Source: Notamacropus eugenii (taxonomy: Eukaryota; Chordata; Mammalia; Diprotodontia; Macropodidae). From it: 64,000 nucleotides of DNA. The DNA lies in NCBI RefSeq assembly GCF_028372415.1, contig NC_092873.1:356776128-356840127 (forward strand). The letters are read 5' to 3'. Below, in pieces: positions 23,601-29,569 of the stretch (position 1 is its first letter; each line of letters begins with the position of its first letter). The translations under genes and the position numbers were made by a program. The notes beneath the pieces were generated by a model that was not told where the DNA came from, made no database searches, and saw nothing but the letters and a program-made list of their open reading frames with translations.

Positions 23601-25868
23601 ACCTTGGGCAGTTCTCATTGAAACTGTCTGAGTCTCAGTGAACTCATCTGCAAAAATGCAGAGGCCAGACTAGATGAAAACTAAGGTCCTTTTCTGTCTC
23701 TGAGCCCATGACCTATTGAGGATATTTTATGTTTGTTAAAATTACAAAGTAAAACAATAAACCAACAACTTATTAAATATTTCTATTCTTTTCCCAATAC
23801 TGTGCTTGTCTTTAAGTTACGATCAACTGGAAAAAAAACTCAGGAAAGTACATGACTAAACTTTTCAGTTCTGGGATAGGAATTTGTCAATAGTTCACTT
23901 CATGATATACCCTGGAACTATCTTGTTCTCAGAAAAATAATAATAACATTTCTATTGTATTCTATTAAGTAGTCTTAAGGTAGTTCTAAATTATTAAAGC
24001 TTAAAACTATACCACAATTTCTAGGATAACCTGTATCATCTTATTTGAACTTCCCAAGAACATTGGGAAGTCTTATTATTTCCATTTTGCAAATGAGGAA
24101 ACTGAGGCACATAGCAATTAGGTGCCTTAATCTGAACTGGTGTCTTCCTGATTTCAAGTCTAGCAATCTAACCATTGTGTTGGGCCAAGCCTCCCTTCAA
24201 ACAATTATCCAAAATGGGATATCAAGGGATGTCCCTGGTGATATTCTTCAAAGGAGTGATGGTTTTTCTGTATAGTCCCAAAGATGACACAGCCTAGCCT
24301 GACTTGGAAAGAAGGTGGAACCATATTAGGGAAAGAGGTCTTGAGTGGGACAATTTCTCTTATTCTTTTGCAGTAACATTTTGAGGAAGGGTTGGAGGTA
24401 CCCTCTTGGTCCTGGGAGAGGCAATGTGGTACATTTGGATCTAGCATCAGAAGACTTGGTTTTAAATCCTGGCTCTGCTTTTACCTATATGACCTTGAGA
24501 ACCTCTTGAGGTTGTATTTTTTGACTTTTTTTTAGTATCCCCTGTGTTTAGCACAGTGCCTGCTGGCTCATAGTAGGTGCTTAACAAATGGTAGTTCACT
24601 GACTGACTGACTGACTGAGTCTCTGTAGTCCTTGGTTACCTTCTTTGTAAGTTGAGAGGGTTTCACTGGAAGATGTACAAAGTCTATTTTCACCATGTTA
24701 CGACACCCTTGCCTAGAGTCAGGAATAGTTTGCTTATTATGTATGATTTTTATAGATTGAACCTCCCTTATTTGTCAGAGAAGTTATTTAAAAAGATTAG
24801 TTTATACAAAAAGTGATGGGTCAACCCAAAACCTTATGTCCAATTAGATTCTTAGCACCTGCAAGTCTTGGGGTAGTTCATTTAACCTCACTGGATCTCA
24901 GTCCTCTCATTTGTACAATGACAGGAGTTGGGGGTAAATGATCAGTAAGGTCTCTTCTAATTCTAGATCGATGATCTTAAGAAAATACTTGGGGTCAGCT
25001 AAGTGGTGCAGTGGATCCAGTGCCAGTCCTGGAGTCAGTTGGATCTGAGTTCAAATATGACTTTAAACACTTACTAGATGTGTGACTGTGGGTAAGTCAC
25101 TTAACCCCAATTGCTTTCAAAAGAGAGAAAGAGAGGCAGAAAGGAAGAAGATACTTGGAAACATTTACAGTGGACTGATTTAGGGCTTTTATTTTCCTAG
25201 GATCATATATCTAAAGCTCAAAGGGCCATCTAATCCAACCCCTTCATTTCACTTAGGAGGAAACAGACACATTCAGAGAAGTTGAATGACTTGCCCAAGG
25301 ACACACAAATGGTAGCCAAGCTGAGGTTTAAACCCATGTACTTTCTCCGTTTCCTGATTTGTATTGGTTTGACATTCCAATAATTATCCAGGATAATTGC
25401 CTGCCAGAAAAGAGGGAACTACAGTGCAGTCAACTTAGTGCAGGCACCACTTACCTGTTCTTGCAGGTGGCTGATATTTTCCTCATAATGAGAGTAATCC
25501 TGTTTCTTGTCCAGGTCCCTCTTCTTATGCCACTCCAAAATTTGACTTTCAAGTTTTGTATTGGCTGCCTCCAGAGAGCGAACCTTCTCTAGGTAAGAGG
25601 CCAGGCGGTCATTCAGATTTTGCATCATCTGCTTCCCATTCCCACGAATAAGGATGCTGCCTCCTTGGTTTCTACCAAAACCAGCTCCATAGCCCCTAGC
25701 TTCAGGGGATGAGCAGAATGATGTAGTGGAGGAGATGGAGACCCGTACACCTCCTGCACCTCCATGGACACTGGGTGCCCTAGGGAAGATCCTAGGCTTG
25801 GCCCAGCCATGGCCTGAGCCCTTGAAGGCACACGAAGGAGACTGGAAGGGATTTTGGCTGGAGCTCAT
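6253..25868 (-). CDS. KRT23: Keratin, type I cytoskeletal 23 (complete, 8 coding exons)
   Basis: Acidic keratin that pairs with a type II keratin to build cytoplasmic intermediate filaments in epithelia. Coding segments on the minus strand are 25868-25455, 16846-16764, 15278-15122, 12904-12743, 12646-12521, 10120-9900, 8638-8607 and 6332-6253. They total 1275 bp, 424 residues plus TGA. All introns are GT-AG, and the 83/157/162/126/221 bp exon series is the usual type I keratin pattern. The head is about residues 1-80. The helix initiation motif is near 82-101 (MQNLNDRLASYLEKV). The rod runs to the helix termination motif at 360-385 (EYKILLGIK...TYRHLMEGG), followed by a short tail of about 39 residues. 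Identity with KRT23 rather than another type I keratin rests on remembered human features: PRxFPRAPxVHGGAGG in the head, EVEGMRKELILMKKHHE in coil 1B, YELIIKKKHRDLDTWYKEQ, and a glycine-poor tail ending near VNEIQ. Human KRT23 is 422 residues. No frameshift or internal stop is seen. The start is the first ATG after a TATA box, in AGCATGA context. Confidence 0.96.
6420..7440. other. KRT23 intron 7, repeat-poor part
   Basis: Unremarkable AT-rich intron sequence, no recognised repeat or alternative exon. The short open frames here lack any domain. Confidence 0.4.
7467..7853 (+). repeat. hAT/RTE hybrid repeat, copy 1
   Basis: The 5' half (AAAGTGTGATCTGCAGACC to about 7620) resembles an end of a hAT MITE family. 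It is joined at about 7630 to the RTE-type tail (CAGTGCATCCTGGGTCATCT through GGCAACAAAGGACAAACACA). A second copy with the same junction is at 55165-55515. Confidence 0.65.
8190..8300 (+). repeat. Core SINE 3' end
   Basis: GACTATATGATCTCAAAGG and CCTTCTAACTCTGAGTC are the usual 3' phrases of a tRNA-headed marsupial SINE. The head is missing. Lies in KRT23 intron 7. Confidence 0.6.
8607..8638 (-). CDS. KRT23: KRT23 exon 7: 32-bp tail micro-exon
   Basis: Between TTTTACAG acceptor and AAAG|GTAAAG donor. With two bases from exon 6 it reads GKTEDYKSELK, then one base of an Ala codon. It keeps frame exactly with exons 6 and 8 and resembles the human tail segment TREESKSSMK in position and composition. 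Confidence 0.9.
8745..8895 (-). repeat. MIR-like SINE fragment
   Basis: Reverse orientation: TGGGTGGAGAAACTGAGACT, GACTTGCCCAAAGG. Lies in KRT23 intron 6. Confidence 0.65.
9170..9400 (+). repeat. Degraded core SINE
   Basis: CTGGAGTCATCAGGAAGCTA, AGTTTACTCATCTGTAAAAT and GGAGGTAATAATTCTTATAC mark a MIR/Ther-like SINE in intron 6. Confidence 0.65.
9680..9885 (-). repeat. Core SINE next to KRT23 exon 6
   Basis: Reverse SINE: AAGAAGAAACTGAGTCCCAG, GGATTTGAACACAGCTCTTC and TCCATTATACCATGTGG. It ends about 15 bp from the exon 6 donor. Confidence 0.7.
9900..10120 (-). CDS. KRT23: KRT23 exon 6: coil 2 end and helix termination motif
   Basis: A 221-bp exon, acceptor TTTCAG|AAATGT and donor AAAGG|GTAAGT. 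It encodes residues 315-387 and most of 388: KCALEGLLADTRSRYSCQLQ, then DMQQIISHYEEELMQLRHDL, then the termination motif EYKILLGIKNHLESEIATYR. The LGIK variant, instead of the LDVK common in other type I keratins, agrees with KRT23 as I recall it. Confidence 0.97.
11060..11440 (+). repeat. L2-clade LINE fragment
   Basis: Pyrimidine-rich sequence whose translation near 11299-11345 reads GFASCFTDKIRVI, like the FADFFxDKI region of L2 ORF2 from memory. It is followed by a separate L2-like tail. It is in KRT23 intron 5. Confidence 0.5.
11440..11680 (+). repeat. L2-like 3' tails
   Basis: Phrases such as AGTTACTTAATAAATACTTA, CATCGTAGGTGCTTAATAG and GAAGGAACTTAATAAATTTT suggest two or three degraded tails in succession. 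Confidence 0.55.
11940..12195 (-). repeat. tRNA-headed SINE, reversed
   Basis: Runs from TTATCTAGTTGCATCCAACT through GATGAGGAAACTAAGACAAA to the reversed head CCACTATGCCACCTAACTGT. Lies in KRT23 intron 5. Confidence 0.8.
12250..12345 (+). repeat. L2-like 3' tail
   Basis: GGCAAGGACTGCTTTGTGTT and CCCCAGTGCCTTATAAGTGG, close upstream of exon 5's donor side in intron 5. Confidence 0.6.
12521..12646 (-). CDS. KRT23: KRT23 exon 5: coil 2
   Basis: A 126-bp exon, 42 codons, acceptor CTACAG|TCAGAA and donor AATAAA|GTGAGT. It contains NIHELRRTFQALDIDLQTEK, matching the human NIHELKRTFQALEIDLQT type. It is separated from exon 4 by an intron of only 96 bp, by far the shortest in the gene. Confidence 0.96.
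12743..12904 (-). CDS. KRT23: KRT23 exon 4: coil 1B end, linker 12, coil 2 start
   Basis: A 162-bp exon, phase 0 on both sides, acceptor ACACAG|GAA. It encodes EISKQHMTDDIKVNVRVNST, then PGEDLIKILEDMRQEYELII and KKKHRDLDTWYKEQ. The donor is CAG|GT followed at once by a run of twelve A, so position +5 is A rather than the preferred G. Confidence 0.97.
13470..14340. other. KRT23 intron 3, repeat-poor stretch
   Basis: About 870 bp without recognised repeats, with AT-rich homeobox-like motifs such as ATGAATTAATTCAGG and GGATTAATTTAAAAA. It could contain conserved non-coding sequence, but no coding exon is supported. Confidence 0.35.
14385..14490 (+). repeat. SINE head fragment
   Basis: CTCAGGGAGACCTGGGTTCA and a degraded GTGACCCTGGG-like segment at 14450-14480. 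It is followed by the tetranucleotide repeat. Confidence 0.55.
14581..14668 (+). repeat. (TCTA)n microsatellite
   Basis: About 88 bp of TCTA/ATCT units with a few interruptions (a TCTG unit and an ATC phase break near 14615). Lies in KRT23 intron 3. Confidence 0.95.
14670..14880 (-). repeat. Core SINE, reversed
   Basis: Starts with GGTTTGCAAAGCACTTTAAA and TCTCATTTGATCCTTACAAT, then ACAGATGAGAAAACTGAGG. This is the reverse of a MIR/Ther-like SINE. Lies in intron 3. Confidence 0.75.
15122..15278 (-). CDS. KRT23: KRT23 exon 3: coil 1B
   Basis: A 157-bp exon. The acceptor is AAAG|GTATGAAAATG and the donor GAAGAG|GTAGGT. It begins (K)YENELSFKKDLETEVEAL and ends EGMRKELILMKKHHEE, the segment that most clearly separates KRT23 from other type I keratins. 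The length is exactly that expected for this exon. Confidence 0.97.
15985..16145 (-). repeat. Core SINE fragment, reversed
   Basis: GCATTTATATAGTGCTTACA, AAGCACTGTATTAAATATAT and TCTCATTTGATCTTCATAAA, with a degraded GAAGAAACTTAGGCAAAC. Lies in intron 2. Confidence 0.75.
16335..16590 (+). repeat. tRNA-headed core SINE
   Basis: GGGAACCTAGTAGTGCAGTG, GAGTCAGGAAGATCTCAGTT, CTCATCTGTGAAATGAGGAT and a TTATTTACTATTAT tail. It is nearly full length and ends about 170 bp from exon 2. Confidence 0.85.
16764..16846 (-). CDS. KRT23: KRT23 exon 2: coil 1B start
   Basis: An 83-bp exon between ACAG acceptor and AA|GTAAGT donor. It reads IMEGKLANAKILLHIDNA then RMAMDDFSLK, the canonical type I keratin segment, ending after two bases of a Lys codon. 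It is too short to stand out as an open frame. The longer open frame covering 16720-17031 reads it out of frame. Confidence 0.96.
16990..17340 (-). repeat. Two degraded reversed SINEs
   Basis: GAGCTGAAAGAGACCTCAGA near 17005, and TTTTTAGAGATAAAGAAATT with TAACTCCAGAGTCTATACTC near 17190-17310. Lies in KRT23 intron 1. Confidence 0.5.
17433..17457 (+). repeat. (TG)n microsatellite
   Basis: About twelve TG units in intron 1. Confidence 0.9.
17518..17720 (+). repeat. Degraded tRNA-headed SINE
   Basis: AAGACCTGAATTCAAAGCCC, TCAGTTTCCTTATCTCTAAA and GGTTGGATTAGATAGCCTCT. Lies in KRT23 intron 1. Confidence 0.65.
17825..18115 (-). repeat. Near-complete core SINE, reversed
   Basis: TAATAATAGCTAGCATTTAT, CAATCCTATAAGGTGGATGC, GAGGAAACTGAGGCAAACAG, and reversed head CACCACCTTGCTGCCTC. 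Lies in intron 1. Confidence 0.85.
18118..18362. repeat. AT-rich TATA/TGTA tract with a (CA)n run
   Basis: About 170 bp of alternating TATA, TGTA and TACA steps, then a (CA)n run at about 18348-18361. Probably a decayed microsatellite. Confidence 0.8.
18487..18865 (+). repeat. Partly duplicated tRNA-headed SINE
   Basis: A normal SINE body to about 18690 (CAGCTAGGAAGTGCAGCTGA to CAAGTGGGGTCTCAAAGAAA). A second body (GGCCTCTGATGCTTTCTAGC to CTGAAATGACTGAACAATAG) follows without a new head. The same duplicated pattern occurs at 20765-21160. Confidence 0.8.
19410..19825 (+). repeat. SINE interrupted by a hAT MITE
   Basis: The SINE body (CAGTGGACTAGGATTTGAAT, CTGTAAAATCAGGGTGTTGG) stops at 19572 and continues at 19785 with GAACCCTAAGGTCCCTTCCA, its usual 3' phrase. 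The MITE occupies the middle. Confidence 0.8.
19573..19776. mobile_element. Palindromic hAT MITE with perfect 8-bp target duplication
   Basis: A 204-bp element beginning CAGGGGTGG and ending CCACCCCTG, flanked by GACTAGAT at 19565-19572 and 19777-19784. The two halves are inverted copies: GGTCCTCAAGTGTGGCCCTT in the left arm mirrors AAGGGCTACACTTGAGGACT in the right. Terminal CAGGG and 8-bp duplications are hAT hallmarks. It has no coding capacity. Confidence 0.93.
19870..20350 (+). repeat. L2-like LINE 3' end, well preserved
   Basis: Includes GTCCGTCATGACCTAGCCCT, CATGCCTGGAACATTCGCCC, TTCCTTTAAGTACAAACTAA, and the tail TAGCACAATGCCTGGCACAT. Lies in KRT23 intron 1. Confidence 0.85.
20354..20475 (+). 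repeat. SINE 5' part
   Basis: TTGGCAGCTAGGTGATACAG to GGGCAAGTCACTTAATCCC. It is inserted directly after the L2-like tail. Confidence 0.8.
20765..21160 (+). repeat. Partly duplicated tRNA-headed SINE
   Basis: First unit 20772-20928, then a junction near 20930 where GAGTTCTAGAGTTACAAGAC leads into a second body without the head (CATCATCCTGAGTTCAAATC). It runs to the normal 3' end GACTGAAGAACAACAATTCC. Confidence 0.85.
21318..21535 (+). repeat. tRNA-headed core SINE
   Basis: AGGCAGTTAGATGGCACAGT to TGCAATGTGCTTCGCAGACC. It meets an oppositely oriented SINE at about 21536. Confidence 0.85.
21536..21760 (-). repeat. tRNA-headed SINE, reversed
   Basis: TTGTTGAGTCCTTTCAGTTG, AAAGATGCTGGAGTGATTTG, and reversed head CCACTGAACCACCTAGCTGC. 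With the preceding element it forms a tail-to-tail pair. Confidence 0.88.
21780..22650 (-). repeat. Cluster of reversed core SINEs
   Basis: Three units. Positions 21820-21905 hold a fragment with AAGATGAGGAAACTGAGGCC. Positions 22055-22320 hold a near-complete copy ending in reversed head TACCACCTGGTCGCCC. Positions 22410-22650 hold a third copy with AAGTACTTACTATTTGCCAG and GGAGAAACTGAGGCTGAG. Confidence 0.8.
23075..23215 (-). repeat. Core SINE fragment, reversed
   Basis: CATTTTACAGATTAGGAAAC and GGTGAAGTGAGTTGCCCGAG. Lies in KRT23 intron 1. Confidence 0.65.
23515..23715 (+). repeat. Degraded tRNA-headed SINE
   Basis: GGGTACAGTGATGAGAGTGC, GGTCTGGGTTCAAATTCAGC and CTAGATGAAAACTAAGGTCC. Lies in intron 1. 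Confidence 0.7.
24030..24190 (-). repeat. Core SINE fragment, reversed
   Basis: GCAAATGAGGAAACTGAGGC, TTCAAGTCTAGCAATCTAAC. Lies in intron 1. Confidence 0.65.
24415..24625 (+). repeat. SINE 5' part followed by L2-like tail and (GACT)n
   Basis: SINE head-side sequence at 24419-24510 (GGCAATGTGGTACATTTGGA). L2-like tail at 24530-24590 (TAGCACAGTGCCTGCTGGCT). A short run of GACT units lies at about 24597-24618. Confidence 0.7.
24991..25350. repeat. Forward SINE then reversed SINE fragment
   Basis: Forward copy at 24991-25125 (GGGGTCAGCTAAGTGGTGCA to AAGTCACTTAACCCCAATTG). Reversed fragment at about 25195-25350 (CTTAGGAGGAAACAGACACA). Close to the exon 1 donor in intron 1. Confidence 0.7.
25455..25868 (-). 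CDS. KRT23: KRT23 exon 1 (coding part): head and coil 1A
   Basis: Encodes residues 1-138. The head is rich in Ser, Gly and Arg, with Cys13 and Cys52. The helix initiation motif at about 82-101 begins coil 1A, and the exon ends at HLQEQ. The donor on the minus strand is CAG|GTAAGT, phase 0. Reading continues 11 codons into intron 1 if unspliced. Compared with the human head as I recall it, the stretch around residues 58-76 (GYGAGFGRNQGG) is the most divergent part. Confidence 0.97.
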
Positions 25869-25933
25869 GCTCCCATCCGTCAGGAATGCAGCACTGGGCT
25901 CTTCCTTCCCACTGGCACCTGCTTAACTGAACT
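25869..25933 (-). other. KRT23: KRT23 5' UTR (predicted)
   Basis: About 65 nt between the inferred transcription start and the ATG. The start is placed on the CA of TTCAGTT-like initiator sequence at about 25933, 31 nt from the TATA box. No upstream ATG in frame was seen that would extend the protein. Confidence 0.6.
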
Positions 25934-25958
25934 GCCTCTAGCTGCCTGGGCCCTCATT

Positions 25959-26012
25959 CTTTTATGCCCTTCCTTCTCTGTGGGAGTTCCCTTCCCTCCC
26001 CGGGCCACGGGA
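25959..26012 (-). promoter_or_regulatory. KRT23: KRT23 core promoter with TATA box
   Basis: On the minus strand CATAAAAG lies at 25966-25959, about 90 nt before the ATG. Just upstream, 25975-26010 is GC-rich with a GCCCGGGGAGGG stretch, a plausible AP-2/Sp1/KLF-type site cluster. TATA-containing promoters with such sites are usual for keratin genes. Factor binding is inference. Confidence 0.7.
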
Positions 26013-27550
26013 GAAATAAGATCTTGTCTTGTGCAATCTGTGTTTCCTCTTGGTCAATTCTGGAGCCTTTAAGGGTTGTTGTCATTGCCATTTGAAACAA
26101 CAACATACATTTTTTTTTTTCCTGTCCTTCTTTCTGGACCATGAGGTGTGGCCCAAGGTCCTAGGTGTATATTAGATTCAAGTAGGTTGTTAATCTTTGA
26201 GTAGAAGCTTTATATGTTTCCCTTTGAGATCAAAAGAATCTGACAAAAGAACAGATTAAAATCCAGAAAAGTTGACCGGGTGTGGTGCTGGGAGTTTCCT
26301 TGTAAAAGTCACAGAATTAAAACAAAAACAAAAACAAAAACAATCCACCTACATTTTAAAACAGGGAACAACACATTTCTAAACCATTAAGCTCAACCAG
26401 TTCAGAACCGGCTCTAAGACTTTTAAGGATATCCTTTTATGTCAAGGAAATGGTAACACTGGTCAACCATTCACAGTCCTGAACCTTGTTGGCATGAAGT
26501 AAAGAACATTAATGAAAGTCATTTCAAAGGGACAGCTTTTAACATGCAAACCCTAAATTAGAATTAATTAATTAATAATTGTATCCCTCATTTCCAGGGT
26601 GCCTTTCATCCCAGCATACCTCAAAACTAAACAAACTCCTAGCTGAGTGCTGTATATAGCCTCTGGGAGGAATGCGGCAGTTGCTTAACAATCTCTTGAC
26701 AACTTGGCTAAACAGTTGAATTGAGAAAGTGGGAAGATGTTGCACGGTCTGAAGCCAACAGACAATTTGAGGAATCTGAGGAAATACTTGGGGAATGTCT
26801 GCTGCATTTTCTTTGAAAAAATAAATTTTATTAATATCTTTTGTTTTCATAACACCTATATTGCTTATTTCATTTTCATTCTATCATATATCATTATTAT
26901 TTGTTATATCATCTATATTTAGAATATATTATATATTTTAATGTAGAAGTAAATCAATATTTTATATCATAATTATATGAAGAAAATATTGTATATATCA
27001 AATTATAGATACATTTCCTATATTTATATGTATATTTTATATCATCTAATGTATTTCTTGCTCCTTCCTTTTCTCAGTCATGCCTTCTAATAAAAAATAG
27101 GAAAAATTTAAAAATTAATTTAGCAATAGTATAGAAAAAGTCTGACATTATAAGCATGATTCTCTACCCAAAATCTCAAGAGTTTAGCATAGAACCTAGC
27201 ACAGGACAGGTGCTGATTAAATGCCAGTTGACTGATTGCCTCTGCACAGAAGGAAAGGTGGGAGAAGCACCTTCTCATATCTCATCTTTAGAAACAAGCC
27301 GAGTCATTTTAATTTCCTAGAAATTAGTTTCTCTTGTTTTGTTGTTATTTTGTCTTTTCATTGACATTGCTGTTACCATTGTTTTCCAAATTCTGCTTAT
27401 TTTAATTTGGATCAGTTTGTATAATTCTTCCTAAGCTTTTCTATTGTCATCATATTCTTACATCATATTATACTAATGTACTACAATTCCTTTAGCCATT
27501 CTCCAATCACTAGGCATTTATTTCATTCCTAGTTCTTTGACACAAATTTC
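26013..27550. other. KRT23 upstream region, mostly non-repetitive
   Basis: About 1.5 kb 5' of the promoter with little recognised repeat. Contains an (AAAAC)n run at 26319-26342, an AT-rich tract at 26860-27060 and an L2-like tail scrap at about 27180-27240. TGTGGTGCTGGGAGTTTCCT and other motifs may be regulatory, but none is demonstrated. Confidence 0.45.
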
Positions 27551-27564
27551 TTAATATCATTTGT

Positions 27565-27800
27565 TGTATTTAGATGTCACAGTGTATAGAGTGCTGGGCT
27601 TGGAATCAGGAAGACATCTTCACGAGTTCAAATATGGTCTCAGATAATTCCTAGCTATGTGACCCTGGGTAAGTCACTTAATCCTATTTGCCTCAGTTTC
27701 TCATTTACAAAATCATCTGAAGAAGGAAATGGCAAACCACTCTAGTACCCTTGCCAAGAAAACCTCAAATGTAGTCATGACTGAAATGACATGACAATGA
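27565..27800 (+). repeat. tRNA-headed SINE
   Basis: AGATGTCACAGTGTATAGAG through GAAGGAAATGGCAAACCACT to ATGACTGAAATGACATGACA. Confidence 0.85.
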
Positions 27801-27804
27801 CAAT

Positions 27805-28145
27805 TTTTCTTCTGCTTAATTTCAGTCACATCTGACTCTTTGTGACTTCATTTAGGGTTCTCTTGGAAAAGATATTAGAGGGGTTTGCTATTTCCTCCTC
27901 CAGCCCACCTGACAGATAAGGAAATTCAGGCAAACAGGGTTAAGTGACTTGCCCAGGGTCACTTAGCTAGTGGTTTGCCATTTCCTTCTCCAGCTCATTT
28001 CACAGATGAGGAAGCTGAGGCAAACAGGGTTAAGTGACTTGCCCAGGATCATATAATGAGTAAAATGACTGAGGCTACATTTGAATTCGGGGAAATGAAC
28101 CTTCCTGACTTCAGGCCTGGAACCCTATCCACTGGACCACCCAGT
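27805..28145 (-). repeat. tRNA-headed SINE, reversed, with internal duplication
   Basis: The segment from GGTTTGCTATTTCCTCC through GTGACTTGCCCAGGGTCAC is followed at about 27973 by a second copy of the same segment (GGTTTGCCATTTCCTTCTCC to GACTTGCCCAGGATCA). It then runs to the reversed head at 28120-28145. Confidence 0.85.
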
Positions 28146-28149
28146 TTCA

Positions 28150-28680
28150 GGTTAATTAAATTAAATCTAACTCTACAAATGTGTATCAAATATGTACTAT
28201 ATAAAAAACACTATATTAGGTGCTGGAAATACAAAGGCAAAAATGAACAGAGGCTGTCCTCAAAGACTTTCCATTCTACTGGGGGATATAATATGTACAC
28301 AAAGAACTTTAGAATAAGGAACAGTGAGGAGGGGCAGGCTATTATAGGGACAGGTGGAGGTTAGTGAAGACGTTCTCAAAAAAGTGGTGCCTGAGCATAT
28401 TTTTGAAGGAAGATGAAGATTCTGAGAGGTGGAGATGAGGAAGGGATGTGTTCCAGAAATGGGGAATAGCTAGCCAGGTTTGTATGTAATATGGCATAGA
28501 ACTGCAAGGGTAACTGGGATCCACAGCATGGAGGGCCTTAAATACTAAGTTAAGGAGTTTGTATTTGATTCATAGGCAATGAGGAGATATTGAAGATTTT
28601 TAAGCATGGGGATGACATGAATAAAATGGGATAGAACCACTTCCAGGCTGTTGACACTTGAATTTGAGGGAGTCAAATAA
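28150..28680. repeat. Ancient interspersed repeat, family uncertain
   Basis: Phrases such as GAGGGCCTTAAATACTAAGT, GGAGTTTGTATTTGATTCAT and TTTTAAGCATGGGGATGACA resemble an old mammal-wide repeat I cannot name with certainty. No credible gene. Confidence 0.5.
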
Positions 28681-28684
28681 GGAA

Positions 28685-28686
<2 letters not shown>

Positions 28687-28750
<64 letters not shown>
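28687..28750 (+). repeat. (CA)32 microsatellite
   Basis: Uninterrupted CA units over 64 bp. The Cys-Val and Thr-His polypeptide frames across it are artefacts of the repeat. Confidence 0.98.
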
Positions 28751-28753
<3 letters not shown>

Positions 28754-28839
28754 ATGCATACGCACAAAGAATTTAAACATGCAGATCAAACTTTTGCTAA
28801 TTGTATAATCATAGATTTAGTAATTTTCTTTACCCTCCA

Positions 28840-28970
28840 AGTATACATATGGGGAAACTAAGGCGCAGGGATTATACCCTCAAGTGACTTACCCAAGGTC
28901 ACAAAGGTAGTGCCAGTAGCAAGATTTAAACCCAGGTTCTATGACTCTACAGCCAGAGTTCTTTTCCCTC
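28840..28970 (-). repeat. Core SINE fragment, reversed
   Basis: GGGGAAACTAAGGCGCAGGG, AAGTGACTTACCCAAGGTCA, TTTAAACCCAGGTTCTATGA. Confidence 0.65.
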
Positions 28971-29113
28971 TACTATTTTATTCTTCGTAATTCTTTCTCC
29001 ATCTGTCTCAAGGATTTTATGATTTGCCCTGATGTCAGATTTCCCTTCATGGTCCCCTCTATTGTCAGTGCCTTCCATCTGAGATCCATCTACTCTGTAT
29101 ATATCTTATGGGT

Positions 29114-29426
29114 GGAGCAGCGAGGTGGTGCAGTGGATGGAGAACCAGTGCTGGAGTCAGGAGGACCTGAGTTCAAATCTCACCTCAGACACTTGACACT
29201 CACTAGCTGTGAGATGGTGGGCAAGTCACTTAACCCCAACTGCCTCATCCTGGGTTATCTCCAGTCATCCTGAAGAATATCTGGTCACTGGATTCAGGTG
29301 GCTCTGGAGGAGAAGTGAGGCTGGTGACCTGCACAGCCCTCCCTCATTCAAAACAAAGTCAAGTGAAAGTCATGTCATTATTTCTCTGATGGCATGGTTT
29401 TCTTTGGGAAAGAAGGACGAGTCCAC
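29114..29426 (+). mobile_element. RTE-tailed SINE with 11-bp target duplication
   Basis: The tRNA-like head (GCAGCGAGGTGGTGCAGTGG) is joined at about 29245 to an RTE-type tail (CATCCTGGGTTATCTCCAGT). ATCTTATGGGT flanks both sides, at 29103-29113 and 29427-29437, marking an intact retroposition. Confidence 0.9.
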
Positions 29427-29479
29427 ATCTTATGGGTACATATTTGTTTGTTTGTGGTCTCCCTTATGAGAATTTTAAT

Positions 29480-29497
29480 CCCCCCCCCCCCCCCCCC
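29480..29497 (+). repeat. Poly(C) run
   Basis: Eighteen consecutive C, an unusual homopolymer for this AT-rich region. Length may be assembly-sensitive. Confidence 0.9.
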
Positions 29498-29569
29498 AGA
29501 GCAGGAACTTTGCTTTTGCTTTTTAGAGTTTAGCACAGTTGCCTGGTATATAGTATGCACATAAGTGCT

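Noticed and set aside
25625..25926. Alternative frames over KRT23 exon 1 on both strands
   Set aside because: Shadow frames of a GC-richer exon. Only the 25868 frame has the keratin sequence.
28545..28861. Open frames encoding Cys-Val and Thr-His repeats
   Set aside because: They are translations of the (CA)32 microsatellite on each strand, not genes.
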